Source: Azotobacter chroococcum (GTDB taxonomy: Bacteria > Pseudomonadota > Gammaproteobacteria > Pseudomonadales > Pseudomonadaceae). Taken from it: a stretch of DNA of 64,000 bases. Of the stretch, positions 19,602 to 32,156 are shown piece after piece. Location: contig NZ_SMMU01000001.1 of NCBI RefSeq assembly GCF_004339665.1, positions 62,001-126,000 of the forward strand. Direction: 5' to 3'. The position numbers and the translations under genes are program-made. The number at the start of each line of letters is the position of its first letter. Position 1 is the stretch's first letter. The notes below the pieces were generated by a model. It was not told the origin of the DNA. It did no database searches and saw nothing but the letters and a program-made list of their open reading frames with translations.

Positions 19602-20336
19602 TCACTTCTCTTCCTTCAGGGGCACCAGCGGTGGGGTCGGTGTATAGACCATCACCTCCAGCACCTCGGAGTGGAACTCCCGGCGATACAGCACGATGAC
19701 CACGCCCGCCGTGAGCAGCATGAACACCCAGGGGTTGATGAACCAGGCCAGCATGGCCAGGCCGAAATAGTAGGCGCGCAGACCGAAGTTGAACTGGTTG
19801 GCCGCCAGCGAGATGACCCGTGCAACACGCTCGGCGAAAGCCTTGCGCTCCTGCTCGGTGACATGCCGCTCGCCCACCATGGGCGCGGCGCCGACCAGCA
19901 CCGCCGCGAAGTTGTACTGCCGCATGCACCAGGTGAAGGTGAAGAAGGCATAGACGAACACCACGCTCAGGCAGAGCAGCTTGATTTCGGAGAGCTCACG
20001 ACTGGCCACCTGGACGAAGGGCAGCTCGGCCAGCAGGGAAACCGCGCGCTCGGACGAACCCAGCACGGTGAGAATGCCGGCGAGGATAATCAGCGTGCTG
20101 GAGGCGAAGAAGGAAGCGCTGCGCTCCAGGCTGCCGATCACGCTGGCATCGGCGATGCGGCTGTCACGCAGCAGCAGACGGCGCATCCAGTCCTCGCGAT
20201 AGAGGTGCATGATGCTGGCCAGACAGGGGGTATCGCGCCCCTTCCAGATCGCATAGCGGGTATATCCCCCCCAGCAGAGCGCGAACCAGATGACCGCGAA
20301 CAGATGGGGTAGATAACTATCGGCGCTGAACATCAA
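19602..20336 (-). CDS. DUF599 family membrane protein
   Basis: A 244-residue inner-membrane protein with about four helices: near residues 7-25, a segment around SASFFASSTLIILAGILTVL, one around LLCLSVVFVYAFFTFTWCMRQ, and a C-terminal pair around FGLAMLAWFINPWVFMLLTA. The middle motif FTWCMRQYNFAAVLVGAAP and the later NQFNFGLRAYYFG are conserved in DUF599 proteins. The function is unknown. The start may be the second Met (one codon later), as the frame begins Met-Met. It lies downstream of the sucCD terminator in convergent-free order and may form a small operon with the EamA gene. Confidence 0.85.
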   Translation of the reverse strand: MMFSADSYLPHLFAVIWFALCWGGYTRYAIWKGRDTPCLASIMHLYREDWMRRLLLRDSRIADASVIGSLERSASFFASSTLIILAGILTVLGSSERAVSLLAELPFVQVASRELSEIKLLCLSVVFVYAFFTFTWCMRQYNFAAVLVGAAPMVGERHVTEQERKAFAERVARVISLAANQFNFGLRAYYFGLAMLAWFINPWVFMLLTAGVVIVLYRREFHSEVLEVMVYTPTPPLVPLKEEK

Positions 20337-20399
20337 TGCTCCTTTTTATTATCGGAATGCCGCGACGCGAGAAGCCCGTCACTTTACCCGTACAACGAA

Positions 20400-20432
20400 A
20401 AAATGCCAGTCGGCGGAACCGACTGGCATTTT
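20400..20432 (-). terminator. Intrinsic terminator of the suc operon
   Basis: An 11-bp perfect stem (20403-20413 with 20419-20429) encloses the loop CGGAA. Read on the minus strand it is followed by a run of T residues (complement of 20396-20402), giving a classical rho-independent terminator about 25 bp after the sucD stop. The stem can extend by A-T pairs on both sides, so it may also act in the other direction. Confidence 0.85.
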
Positions 20433-20454
20433 CCTGCAAGAAACGCCGATGGTT

Positions 20455-21338
20455 TCAGGAGTGCTGCATTTCCCAGCCGGTCAGCTCGGCCAGGGCCTTG
20501 CCGATATCCGCCAGGGAGCGCACGGTCTTCACGCCGGCATCCTGCAGGGCGGCGAACTTTTCGTCCGCGGTGCCCTTGCCGCCGGAGATGATCGCGCCGG
20601 CATGCCCCATGCGCTTGCCGGACGGCGCGGTGACGCCGGCAATGTAGGAAACCACCGGCTTGGTGATGTTCGCCTTGATGTAGGCCGCCGCCTCCTCCTC
20701 GGCGCTGCCGCCGATCTCGCCGATCATCACGATGGCTTCGGTCTGCGGATCGTCCTGGAACAGGCGGAGGATGTCGATGAAGCTGGAGCCCGGGATCGGA
20801 TCGCCGCCGATGCCCACGCAGGTGGACTGGCCGAAACCGGCGTCGGTGGTCTGCTTCACCGCCTCGTAGGTCAGGGTCCCTGAGCGGGACACGATGCCGA
20901 CTTTGCCCGGCAGGTGGATGTTGCCCGGCTGGATGCCTATCTTGCACTCGCCGGGGGTGATCACACCCGGGCAGTTGGGGCCGATCAACCGCACGCCCAG
21001 CTCGTCGCACTTGAGCTTGACCTGCAGCATGTCGAGGGTCGGCACGCCTTCGGTGATGCAGACGATCAACCGGATGCCGGCGAAGGCCGCCTCGAGGATG
21101 GAGTCCTTGCAGAACGGCGCCGGCACGTAGATCACCGAGGCGTCGGCGCCAGTGGCCGCCACGGCTTCCCGAACCGTGTTGAATACCGGCAGACCGAGAT
21201 GGATGGTGCCGCCCTTGCCCGGGGTCACGCCGCCGACTATGCGGGTGCCGTAGGCCATGGCCTGCTCGCTGTGGAAGGTCCCCTGGCTGCCGGTGAAACC
21301 CTGGCAGATGACCTTGGTGTCCTTGTTGACCAGGATGC

Positions 21339-21342
<4 letters not shown>
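20455..21342 (-). CDS. sucD: Succinyl-CoA synthetase alpha subunit (ADP-forming)
   Basis: SucD of 295 residues binds CoA and carries the phosphohistidine of succinyl-CoA synthetase, which converts succinyl-CoA to succinate with NTP formation. It starts [21 protein letters not shown] at 21342, the family's length and N-terminus; the longer frame upstream is a shadow of sucC. The Rossmann CoA-binding motif ([13 protein letters not shown]) and the C-terminal active-site region with the phosphohistidine in [13 protein letters not shown] are visible. The start overlaps the sucC stop by 4 bp. Confidence 0.98.
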
Positions 21343-22508
<1,166 letters not shown>

Positions 22509-22610
22509 GTCTGTTTACCGTTCTGGTTTTTATGGGCTGTCCTTGCACAGCAGGGTTCCTGCCCCATGCTGCCACGGTAATCATGACCATACCATACCAG
22601 TGAAAACAGC

Positions 22611-22662
22611 GCGGCAGACGCTCCGCTGCAGCTGGCAAGAGCTGCAGCGGATTGTCTGCCGC
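22611..22662 (-). terminator. Long imperfect hairpin between lpdG and sucC
   Basis: Outer arms of 9 bp (22611-22619 with 22654-22662) and inner arms of 11 bp (22623-22633 with 22640-22650) pair perfectly around a 3-by-3 internal bubble and a 6-base loop. It lies 23 bp after the lpdG stop. No T run follows on the minus strand, so it may attenuate rather than end transcription into sucCD. Confidence 0.5.
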
Positions 22663-22684
22663 GTGGTGTTGCCTTGTTACTTGA

Positions 22685-24133
<1,449 letters not shown>

Positions 24134-24201
24134 TTAAAGCGGCGTAAAGCCGCCAGCACGAGCCTCCTCGGAGGCACGTGCGGGCAGCTTGCGGTCTTAG
24201 A

Positions 24202-25413
24202 TCAGATATCCAGCAGCAGGCGAGCCGGGTCTTCCAGGAGATCCTTCATGGTCACCAGGAAGGTAACGGCTTCCTTGCCATCGATCAGACGGTGATCGTA
24301 GGACAGGGCGAGGTACATCATCGGCAGGATGACCACCTGGCCGTTGACGGCCATCGGGCGCTCCTGGATCTTGTGCATGCCGAGGATGGCGGTCTGCGGC
24401 GGGTTGACGATCGGGGTCGACAGCAGGGAGCCGAACACACCACCGTTGGAGATGGTGAAGGTACCGCCGGTCATTTCCTCGATGGTCAGCTTGCCGGCCT
24501 TGGCCTTCTTGCCGAACTCGTTGATGCCGCCTTCGATTTCCGCCAGGCTCATGAACTCGGCGTTGCGCAGGACCGGCACCACCAGGCCACGATCGCTGGA
24601 CACGGCCACGCCGATATCTTGGTAGCCGTGGTAGACAATGTCGTTACCGTCGATGGAGGCATTGACGCCCGGCTGGCGCTTCAGGGCCTCGACAGCGGCC
24701 TTGACGAAGAAGGACATGAAGCCCAGGCGCACGCCATTGTGGGTCTTCTCGAACAGGTCCTTGTACTTGGCGCGCAGTTCCATGACCGGCTTCATGTTGA
24801 CTTCGTTGAAGGTAGTCAGCATGGCCATGGAGGACTGGGCCTCGACCAGACGCTCGGCGACCTTGGCACGCAGGCGGGTCATCGGCACGCGCTTCTCGAC
24901 GCGATCGCCGGCGGCGAACAGCGGAGCAGCGGCGGCGGCAGCCGGCTGGCCGGCGGGAGCGGACTTCTTGGCCTCCACGGCAGCGACCGCGTCTTCCTTG
25001 GTGACGCGACCGCCCTTGCCGGTGCCGGTGATGCTGTCGGCAGCGAGGGCGTTTTCCTCGGCGATCTTGCGGGCAGCCGGGGACAGGATCGGCGCCTCGG
25101 CAGCGGCCGGAGCGGCAGCGGCCGGAGCAGCGGCGGCCGGAGCCGGAGCAGCAGCCGGAGCGGCAGTGGCAGCACCGCCTTCGGTCAGCTTGCCGAGCAG
25201 CTCGCCGCTGAGCACGGTGTCGCCTTCGTTCTTGACGATCTCGGCAATCACGCCGTCCGCTTCAGCAAGCACTTCCATCACGACCTTGTCGGTCTCGATG
25301 TCGACGATCAGCTCGTCACGCTTGACAGCTTCGCCGGGCTTCTTGTGCCAGGTGGCGACGGTGCCGTCCGCGATCGATTCCGGGAAAGTCGGGGCTTTGA
25401 TATCGATAGCCAT
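24202..25413 (-). CDS. sucB: 2-oxoglutarate dehydrogenase E2, dihydrolipoyl succinyltransferase
   Basis: SucB of 403 residues transfers the succinyl group from E1 to CoA and forms the core of the complex. The lipoyl domain carries the lipoylated Lys in [11 protein letters not shown] near residue 43. A flexible Ala/Pro-rich linker (about residues 80-110) is followed by the peripheral subunit-binding domain ([14 protein letters not shown]). The catalytic domain ends with the active-site motif [12 protein letters not shown]. It lies between sucA (42 bp upstream) and lpdG (83 bp downstream) on the same strand. Confidence 0.98.
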   Translation of the reverse strand: MAIDIKAPTFPESIADGTVATWHKKPGEAVKRDELIVDIETDKVVMEVLAEADGVIAEIVKNEGDTVLSGELLGKLTEGGAATAAPAAAPAPAAAAPAAAAPAAAEAPILSPAARKIAEENALAADSITGTGKGGRVTKEDAVAAVEAKKSAPAGQPAAAAAAPLFAAGDRVEKRVPMTRLRAKVAERLVEAQSSMAMLTTFNEVNMKPVMELRAKYKDLFEKTHNGVRLGFMSFFVKAAVEALKRQPGVNASIDGNDIVYHGYQDIGVAVSSDRGLVVPVLRNAEFMSLAEIEGGINEFGKKAKAGKLTIEEMTGGTFTISNGGVFGSLLSTPIVNPPQTAILGMHKIQERPMAVNGQVVILPMMYLALSYDHRLIDGKEAVTFLVTMKDLLEDPARLLLDI

Positions 25414-25455
25414 TATCTAAAGTTCCTATTGATTCGTTGCTTCTGCGAGAAGGCG

Positions 25456-28287
25456 TTAAACAGTGAAAGCATCCTGCAGCAGTTTTTCCTGCTGCTCGGC
25501 ATGCATCGACGCGTAACCGCAAGCCGGGGCGGCCGAGGCTTCGCGACCGGCATACTGAAGGAGCAGGTCCTTCTGATGCGCGCTGGCGACACGACGCATG
25601 TGATGCTGGCTGCAATACCAGGCACCCTGGTTCATCGGCTCTTCCTGACACCAGACCACGTGCTTGAGGTTGGTGTAGGGCGCCATGACCTCGGCCAGCT
25701 CCTCTTCCGGGAACGGATAGAGCTGCTCGATGCGGACGATGGCGATGTCCTCGCGACCCTCGGCACGACGCTTGTCCAGCAGGTCGTAGTAGACCTTGCC
25801 GCTGCACATGACCAGACGCTCGACCTTCTTCGGATCGAGGCTGTCGACCTCCGGCAGAACCGGATGGAAGGAGCCGTGAGCCAGGTCTTCCAAGGTGGAG
25901 ATCGCCGACTTGTGGCGCAGCAGCGACTTCGGCGTCAGGACCACCAGCGGCTTGCGCAGCGGGCGGATCACCTGGCGACGCAGCATGTGGTAGACCTGCG
26001 CCGGGGTGGTCGGCACGCAGACCTGGATGTTCTGCTCGGCGCACAGCTGCAGGTAGCGCTCCAGACGGGCGGAGGAGTGCTCCGGCCCCTGGCCTTCGTA
26101 GCCGTGCGGCAGCAGCATGGTCAGACTGCACAGACGGCCCCACTTGGTCTCGCCGCTGCTGATGAACTGGTCGATCACCACCTGGGCGCCGTTGGCGAAG
26201 TCGCCGAACTGGGCTTCCCAGATCACCAACGCGTTCGGCGTGGTAGTGGCGTAGCCGTATTCAAAGGCCAGCACGGCCTCTTCCGAGAGGAAGGAGTCGT
26301 ACAGATCGAACGTCGGCTGCCCCTCGTAAAGATTCTGCAGCGCGATGTAGCGGCTGGCATCCTTCTGGCTGTGCAGCGCAGCATGACGGTGCGAGAAGGT
26401 ACCGCGACCGACGTCCTGGCCGGTGATACGCACCGGATGGCCTTCCTTCAGCAGGGTGGCGTAGGCCAGAGTCTCGGCGCAGCCCCAGTTGATCGGCATG
26501 GCGCCGACGCCCATACGGTCGCGATCCTCGAGGATCTTGGCGACCTGGCGCTGGACCACGAAACCTTCCGGGATCTGCAGCAGTTTGGCGTTCAGCTCCT
26601 GCAGGGTCTTCAGGTCGAAGCTGGTGTCGTGGCGGGCAGTCCAGGCGTGGCCCAGGTACGGGGTCCAGTCGACGAACAGCTCGGTGTTCGGCTCCTTGAC
26701 CAGGCTCTTGAGCACGTGCTGACTGTTGTCCAGCGCAGTACGGTACTCGTCACCCTTGGCCTGGACTTCTTCCTGGCTCAGGCTGCCTTCCTTGACCAGG
26801 GCGTCGGCGTACAGCTCGCGGGTGGTACGCTGCTTGGCGATCTGCTTGTACATCAACGGCTGGGTGCCGCTCGGCTCGTCGGCCTCGTTGTGACCGCGAC
26901 GACGGTAGCAGACCAGGTCGATAACCACGTCGCGCTTGAACTGCATGCGGTAGTCGACGGCCAGTTGGGTCACGAACAGCACGGCCTCCGGATCGTCACC
27001 GTTGACGTGCAGAACCGGCGCCTGAATCATCTTCGCCGGATCGGTGCAGTACTCGGTGGAGCGGGTGTCGGCCGGGTTGCTGGTGGTGAAGCCAACCTGG
27101 TTGTTGACCACGATGTGGATGGTACCGCCCGTCTTGTAGCCGCGGATCTGCGACATCTGGAAGGTTTCCATCACCACGCCCTGGCCAGCGAAGGCCGAGT
27201 CACCATGGATGGAGATCGGTACCACCTGGCCGCCGGTGGTGTCGCCGCGACGGTCCTGACGGGCGCGTACGGAGCCCTCGACCACCGGGGAGACGATTTC
27301 CAGGTGCGACGGGTTGAACGCCATGGCCAGGTGCACTTCGCCACCCGGAGTCATCACGTTGGAGGAGAAGCCCTGGTGGTACTTCACGTCACCGGAGCCC
27401 AGCTCGACCAGCTTCTTGCCTTCGAACTCATCGAACAGGTCGCGCGGGTTCTTGCCCAGCGCATTGACCAGCAGATTCAGACGGCCGCGGTGGGCCATGC
27501 CGATGACGACTTCCTTGGTGCCGTAGGAGCCGGAGCGCTGGATGATCTCGTCGACAACCGGAACCAGGCTCTCGCCGCCTTCCAGACCAAAACGCTTGGT
27601 GCCCGGGTACTTGGTGCCCAGGTACTTCTCCAGGCCTTCGGCAGCGGTCAGACGCTCGAGCAGGTGGCTCTTCACCTCGCGGGAGAACACCGGACGACCG
27701 CGCACGCTTTCCAGGCGCTGGGCGAACCAGTTGCGCTGCTCAGAATCGACGATATGCGTGAACTCTGCGCCGATAGTGCGGCAATATGTCTCCTGCAACG
27801 CCTGCAGAATTTCGCGTAGGGTCGCCTCTTCCTTGCCGATGTAGAGTTCACCGGTACGGAAGGTGGTATCCAGATCGGCGTTGGTCAGCCCGTAATGGGT
27901 GATCGACAGGTCGGAAGGCGCAGTGCGCTCCCACAGACCGAGCGGGTCAAGTTGCGAAGCCTGATGGCCGCGCGTGCGATAGGCCTGGATCAGACGCAGG
28001 ACTTCGACCTGCTTCTTCTCGTGTTCGGTGCTTACGCTGGAGGTTGCGACCGGCTGTGCGCGACGCTGATTTTTCGCCAGCAAGACGAACTGGTCACGGA
28101 CCGGAGCGTGCGGAACGTCAGTGGAGATACCGGCGTCGGCGGGCAGTTTCTCGAAGTAGGTGCGCCACTCTTCGGGCACAGCATTGGGGTCGTGGAGGTA
28201 GAGCTCGTAGAGCTCTTCCACATAAGCAGCATTTCCACCGGAAAGGTGGGCACTGTTCCACATGCGCTGCATAACGCTATCTTGCAT
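25456..28287 (-). CDS. sucA: 2-oxoglutarate dehydrogenase E1 component
   Basis: SucA of 943 residues is the thiamine-diphosphate-dependent decarboxylase of the OGDH complex. The N-terminal E2-binding segment (MWNSAHLSGGNAAYVEELYE) precedes the ThDP domain, with IGMAHRGRLNLLVNALGK near residue 255 and GDSAFAGQGVV and VNNQVGFTT further on. The transketolase-like C-terminal half contains GTFSHRHAALHSQ. Upstream, 242 bp separate it from sdhB. This gap holds an 8-bp hairpin (28341-28348 with 28359-28366) and could contain a sucA promoter, so sdh and suc may be partly independent units. Confidence 0.98.
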   Translation of the reverse strand: MQDSVMQRMWNSAHLSGGNAAYVEELYELYLHDPNAVPEEWRTYFEKLPADAGISTDVPHAPVRDQFVLLAKNQRRAQPVATSSVSTEHEKKQVEVLRLIQAYRTRGHQASQLDPLGLWERTAPSDLSITHYGLTNADLDTTFRTGELYIGKEEATLREILQALQETYCRTIGAEFTHIVDSEQRNWFAQRLESVRGRPVFSREVKSHLLERLTAAEGLEKYLGTKYPGTKRFGLEGGESLVPVVDEIIQRSGSYGTKEVVIGMAHRGRLNLLVNALGKNPRDLFDEFEGKKLVELGSGDVKYHQGFSSNVMTPGGEVHLAMAFNPSHLEIVSPVVEGSVRARQDRRGDTTGGQVVPISIHGDSAFAGQGVVMETFQMSQIRGYKTGGTIHIVVNNQVGFTTSNPADTRSTEYCTDPAKMIQAPVLHVNGDDPEAVLFVTQLAVDYRMQFKRDVVIDLVCYRRRGHNEADEPSGTQPLMYKQIAKQRTTRELYADALVKEGSLSQEEVQAKGDEYRTALDNSQHVLKSLVKEPNTELFVDWTPYLGHAWTARHDTSFDLKTLQELNAKLLQIPEGFVVQRQVAKILEDRDRMGVGAMPINWGCAETLAYATLLKEGHPVRITGQDVGRGTFSHRHAALHSQKDASRYIALQNLYEGQPTFDLYDSFLSEEAVLAFEYGYATTTPNALVIWEAQFGDFANGAQVVIDQFISSGETKWGRLCSLTMLLPHGYEGQGPEHSSARLERYLQLCAEQNIQVCVPTTPAQVYHMLRRQVIRPLRKPLVVLTPKSLLRHKSAISTLEDLAHGSFHPVLPEVDSLDPKKVERLVMCSGKVYYDLLDKRRAEGREDIAIVRIEQLYPFPEEELAEVMAPYTNLKHVVWCQEEPMNQGAWYCSQHHMRRVASAHQKDLLLQYAGREASAAPACGYASMHAEQQEKLLQDAFTV

Positions 28288-28529
28288 GCTTGGTCACCCT
28301 TGTGAGGGGACACCACCGGCGCGAGCCGCACATGGTCGATCCAAAGTCATGGAGCAGCGACTTTGGTAAAGCCACTACGGATCCCACAGATAGTCCGGAC
28401 ATTTGCCCGGATGCCCCTGCTAGTCAAATTCTTCATAGGAGCGCGGCTTCATGAGCTGCGGATCCAGCTTTGCCTGCGACGCCAGGATCGCTCCCGACGC
28501 CACAGGTATACGGTGTTGCCAAGAGCCGA

Positions 28530-29249
28530 TCAGGTACCGCTACGCAGCAGCATGTCGCGCACGTGACCGATGGCCTTGGTCGGGTTCAGGCCTTTCGGGC
28601 AGACATACACGCAGTTCATGATGCCGCGGCAACGGAATACGCTGAACGGGTCATCCATGGCAGCCAGACGCTCTTGGGTCTTGGTGTCACGGCTGTCGGC
28701 CAGGAAGCGATAGGCCTGCAGCAGTGCAGCGGGACCGAGGAACTTGTCCGGGTTCCACCAGAAGGACGGACAGGAGGTCGAGCAGCAAGCGCACAGGATG
28801 CACTCGTAGAGACCGTCCAGCTTCTCGCGCTCTTCCGGGCTCTGCAGACGCTCGATGGCCGGGGCGGGAGTATTGTTTTGCAGGTAGGGCTGCACCTTCT
28901 CGTACTGCTTGTAGAAGATGCTCATGTCCACGACCAGGTCGCGGATGATCGGCAGGCCGGGCAGCGGGCGAATCACCAGCTTGCCGTCGGTCACCGTGCT
29001 GGACAGCGGGGTGATGCAGGCCAGGCCGTTCTTGCCGTTCATGTTCATGCCGTCGGAACCGCAGACGCCTTCACGGCAGGAGCGACGGTAGGAGAAGCTG
29101 CTGTCACCCTCTTTGATAAGGGCCAGGACATCGAGAACCATCAGGTCCTTGCCATCGATGTCGACGTTCAGATTCTGCATGTAGGGAGCAGAGTCCTGCT
29201 CCGGATTGTAGCGATAAACGCTAACTTGCAATGTCTTGGGCAGCGACAT
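28530..29249 (-). CDS. sdhB: Succinate dehydrogenase iron-sulfur subunit
   Basis: SdhB of 239 residues carries the electron relay from FAD to quinone. Cysteines for the 2Fe-2S centre are in SCREGVCGSDG and the later GLAC. The 4Fe-4S motif is CILCACCSTSCP, and the 3Fe-4S motif is CRGIMNCVYVCPKGLNP. The C-terminus (KAIGHVRDMLLRSGT) is usual for the family. It is the last gene of sdhCDAB, 11 bp after sdhA, and is followed by the 242-bp gap before sucA. Confidence 0.98.
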   Translation of the reverse strand: MSLPKTLQVSVYRYNPEQDSAPYMQNLNVDIDGKDLMVLDVLALIKEGDSSFSYRRSCREGVCGSDGMNMNGKNGLACITPLSSTVTDGKLVIRPLPGLPIIRDLVVDMSIFYKQYEKVQPYLQNNTPAPAIERLQSPEEREKLDGLYECILCACCSTSCPSFWWNPDKFLGPAALLQAYRFLADSRDTKTQERLAAMDDPFSVFRCRGIMNCVYVCPKGLNPTKAIGHVRDMLLRSGT

Positions 29250-29260
29250 ATCGATAACCC

Positions 29261-31033
29261 TTAATAGGTACGCACTTTGGGTTCAAACGCCGGAACGGTC
29301 TTCGGCGCGAAGTTGACGGCACGCTTGGCCACGCGCTTCTCACCCGGGAAATACAGGGTGTGGCACAGCCATTCCTTGTCGTCACGCTCCTCGAAGTCCT
29401 CACGGGCGTGGGCACCACGGGACTCCTTGCGGGTTTCCGCAGCGATCGCGGTGGCCTCGGCCACTTCGAGCAGGTTCTGCAGCTCGAGCGCCTCGATGCG
29501 GTCGGTGTTGAACGCCTGGCTCTTGTCGTTGATCTTGACCTGAGCGACGCGCTCGCGCAGTTCGGCCAGTTGGGCGATACCCTTCTGCATGTATTCGCCG
29601 GTACGGAACACGCCGAAGTAGTTCTGCATGCAGTTCTGCAGCTCTTTGCGCAGGGGAGCGACTTCTTCGCCGCTGCTGCGCTCGTTCACGCCGGACAGGC
29701 GCTTGAGCGACTCGTCGAGGTCGGACTCGGAAGCACCGCGGTATTCGATGCCTTCCTTGAGCGCCTTCTCCAGGTGCAGACCGGCGGCGCGGCCGAACAC
29801 AACCAGGTCGAGCAGCGAGTTGCCGCCCAGGCGGTTGGCGCCGTGCACGGATACGCATGCCACTTCGCCCACGGCGAACAGGCCTTCGATGATCTTGTCG
29901 TTGCCGTTGGCGTCCTGGGTGATGGCCTGACCATGGATGTTGGTGGCCACGCCACCCATCATGTAGTGGCAGGTCGGCACGACCGGAACCGGAGCGGTCA
30001 CCGGGTCGACATGGGCGAAAGTCTTGGACAGTTCGCAGATGCCGGGCAGACGGCTGTGCAGTACTTCCTCGCCGAGGTGGTCGAGTTTCAGCAGCACGTG
30101 GTCGCCATCCGGACCACAGCCGTTGCCGGCGATGATTTCCTTGACCATGGAGCGCGCCACCACGTCGCGGCCGGCCAGGTCCTTGGCGTTCGGAGCATAA
30201 CGCTCCATGAAGCGCTCGCCGTGCTTGTTGATCAGGTAGCCACCCTCGCCACGGCAACCCTCGGTCACCAGCACACCGGCACCGGCGATGCCGGTCGGGT
30301 GGAACTGCCACATCTCGATGTCCTGAACCGGCACGCCGGCACGCAGGGCCATGCCCACGCCGTCACCGGTGTTGATCAGGGCGTTGGTAGTCGAGGCGTA
30401 GATGCGACCGGCACCGCCGGTGGCCAGAACCACGGCCTTGCAGCGGATGTAGACGGTTTCGCCGGTTTCGATGCAGATGGCGATGATGCCGACCACGGCG
30501 CCGTCCTGGTTCTTCACCAGATCGACTGCGTACCACTCGTTGAGGAAAGTGGTGTTGTTCTTCAGGTTGCCCTGATACAGGGTGTGCAGCAGTGCGTGAC
30601 CGGTACGGTCGGCAGCAGCGCAGGTACGGGCAGCCTGGCCGCCGTTGCCATAGTCCTTGGACTGGCCACCGAACGGACGCTGATAGATGCGGCCGGTTTC
30701 GGTACGGGAGAACGGCAGGCCCATGTGCTCGAGTTCGAATACGGCTTCGGGGCCGACCGAGCACATGTATTCGATGGCGTCCTGGTCACCGATGTAGTCG
30801 GAGCCCTTGACGGTGTCGTACATGTGCCAGCGCCAATCGTCGTTCGGGTCGGCCGAGGCGATGGCGCAGGTGATGCCGCCCTGGGCGGACACGGTGTGCG
30901 AACGGGTCGGAAATACCTTGGTGACTACTGCAGTCTTGTGACCGCCCTGAGCCAGCTGCAGGGCAGCACGCATGCCAGCACCACCACCGCCGACGATGAT
31001 TGCGTCGAAGGAAAGCGTACGAATGTTAGCCAT
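29261..31033 (-). CDS. sdhA: Succinate dehydrogenase flavoprotein subunit
   Basis: SdhA of 590 residues oxidises succinate to fumarate. The dinucleotide-binding motif [17 protein letters not shown] is at residues 13-29, and the covalent FAD His is in [10 protein letters not shown] near residue 45. Other family blocks are [21 protein letters not shown], the capping-domain HPTGIAGAG, and the active-site region [17 protein letters not shown]. The C-terminus carries the Arg-rich substrate region [17 protein letters not shown]. It lies 3 bp after sdhD. Confidence 0.99.
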   Translation of the reverse strand: MANIRTLSFDAIIVGGGGAGMRAALQLAQGGHKTAVVTKVFPTRSHTVSAQGGITCAIASADPNDDWRWHMYDTVKGSDYIGDQDAIEYMCSVGPEAVFELEHMGLPFSRTETGRIYQRPFGGQSKDYGNGGQAARTCAAADRTGHALLHTLYQGNLKNNTTFLNEWYAVDLVKNQDGAVVGIIAICIETGETVYIRCKAVVLATGGAGRIYASTTNALINTGDGVGMALRAGVPVQDIEMWQFHPTGIAGAGVLVTEGCRGEGGYLINKHGERFMERYAPNAKDLAGRDVVARSMVKEIIAGNGCGPDGDHVLLKLDHLGEEVLHSRLPGICELSKTFAHVDPVTAPVPVVPTCHYMMGGVATNIHGQAITQDANGNDKIIEGLFAVGEVACVSVHGANRLGGNSLLDLVVFGRAAGLHLEKALKEGIEYRGASESDLDESLKRLSGVNERSSGEEVAPLRKELQNCMQNYFGVFRTGEYMQKGIAQLAELRERVAQVKINDKSQAFNTDRIEALELQNLLEVAEATAIAAETRKESRGAHAREDFEERDDKEWLCHTLYFPGEKRVAKRAVNFAPKTVPAFEPKVRTY

Positions 31034-31036
31034 GAA

Positions 31037-31405
31037 TCAGATACCCCAAAGAATCTGCACACCCCAGACGAAAAACGCGAACATGGCGATGCCACACGCG
31101 GCCTGGAAGAGGAAACGCACAACGGTCGCCAGCTTGCCCAGCGCCATCGGAGTCAGGTAGTCGGTCGAGATGGTCCACATGCCAACCCAGGCATGCACGC
31201 TCAACGCGACGAGAGCCAGCAGACTGAAGACCCGCATGCCGGTAGAGGAGTACAGGCCATGCCAGTCGGCGTAGGTCAGATCCGAGCTGAAGAACAGGTA
31301 ACCCAGCAGGAAGAGGGTGTATACCGCGAGAATGACCGCGGAGACACGCTGAGCCATCCAGTCGTAAAGACCCGAGCGCGAGAAATTCGTGACATTAGTT
31401 ACCAT
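31037..31405 (-). CDS. sdhD: Succinate dehydrogenase membrane anchor subunit
   Basis: SdhD of 122 residues has three membrane helices and, with SdhC, binds haem b and ubiquinone. The start at 31405 (MVTNVTNFSRSGLYDWMAQR) is preferred to a Met two codons earlier because it matches the family's N-terminus; either start overlaps the end of sdhC slightly. The haem-ligand region (HAWVGMWTISTDYL) lies near residue 75. Confidence 0.95.
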   Translation of the reverse strand: MVTNVTNFSRSGLYDWMAQRVSAVILAVYTLFLLGYLFFSSDLTYADWHGLYSSTGMRVFSLLALVALSVHAWVGMWTISTDYLTPMALGKLATVVRFLFQAACGIAMFAFFVWGVQILWGI

Positions 31406-31782
31406 ATCCAAACTCCCGACAGCAGGATCAGCGCCACCGAAACGCCGATAACGATTTTCGAGCCCTTGGTGCCGCCTTCCAGCGTTTCACCGATGCCCAT
31501 GTCCATGATCAGATGGCGCACGCCGGCCACCAGGTGGTACAGCAATGCAGACACCAGGCCCCATGCCACCAGCTTGACCAGCGGACTGGCCAGATACCCT
31601 TTCACCTGCTCGAAGCCTTCCTCCGACGACAGAGACTTGTCGAGCCAGGACAGCAGCACGACAATCCCCAGGAAGAGGACGACACCAGAGATACGGTGAA
31701 GAATGGACGTGTAAGCAGTGACAGGAAGTTTGATTGTCCTAAGGTCTAGGTTTACAGGTCGTTGGCTTTTCACGGCTTTCAT
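31399..31782 (-). CDS. sdhC: Succinate dehydrogenase cytochrome b556 subunit
   Basis: SdhC of 127 residues is the first gene of the sdh operon. It has three membrane helices (near residues 26-46, 66-85 and 105-124). The quinone and haem regions are visible in SILHRISGVVLFLGI (Ser and Arg of the quinone site) and LYHLVAGVRHLIMD (haem His). The N-terminal VKSQRPVNLDLRTIKLPVTA is characteristic of pseudomonads. Its stop overlaps the sdhD start region. Confidence 0.97.
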   Translation of the reverse strand: MKAVKSQRPVNLDLRTIKLPVTAYTSILHRISGVVLFLGIVVLLSWLDKSLSSEEGFEQVKGYLASPLVKLVAWGLVSALLYHLVAGVRHLIMDMGIGETLEGGTKGSKIVIGVSVALILLSGVWIW

Positions 31783-31906
31783 TCACTGTGAGAGCCCTGG
31801 CGAGCAGGGCGAAGTTGTTGGGATGTGCACTGGTCAGGTACCCACCACCCAGAGAGCGGCAACCGCCAGAATACGCGGCTTCAAAGCCTCTGGCGGTCGG
31901 TTGCCG

Positions 31907-31935
31907 AGTATAGACAGTTAGGGTACTAATGACAA
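31907..31935 (-). promoter_or_regulatory. Sigma-70 promoter of sdhC
   Basis: On the minus strand the -35 hexamer TTGTCA (complement of 31930-31935) and the -10 hexamer TATACT (complement of 31907-31912) are separated by 17 bp. Each matches consensus at 5 of 6 positions. The promoter lies about 125 bp before the sdhC start. The leader between them contains a 9-bp hairpin (31862-31870 with 31889-31897) that could affect expression. Confidence 0.65.
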
Positions 31936-32049
31936 CGCAAGCGCCCTCAACAAAGTAGTGATTGCGCGATCGCCACTAATCACGTAAATAGTTTCTTTTT
32001 GCGTGCAATCCGTTCTGAAACGAGCGCTCCACTACTACTTTGGTGCAGA

Positions 32050-32077
32050 TTGCTTTCAGACTCGTCACCTCTATAGT
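32050..32077 (+). promoter_or_regulatory. Candidate sigma-70 promoter of gltA
   Basis: TTGCTT at 32050-32055 and TATAGT at 32072-32077 are separated by 16 bp, about 80 bp before the gltA start. The -10 lies in the first of two CTCTATAG direct repeats (near 32070 and 32082), and a second weaker -10-like TATAGA sits in the other. It diverges from the sdhC promoter. Confidence 0.5.
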
Positions 32078-32156
32078 GACGCTCTATAGAATAGAGGCGG
32101 CTCCGCATGGGGCCCGCCGAAGATACCTAGCAGAAAGCTCAAAAAGGAGGCCACCC

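Noticed and set aside
24178-27819. 1213-codon plus-strand frame opposite sucB and sucA
   Set aside because: Entirely antisense to conserved genes; His-, Gln- and Gly-rich as expected of an antisense shadow in GC-rich DNA.
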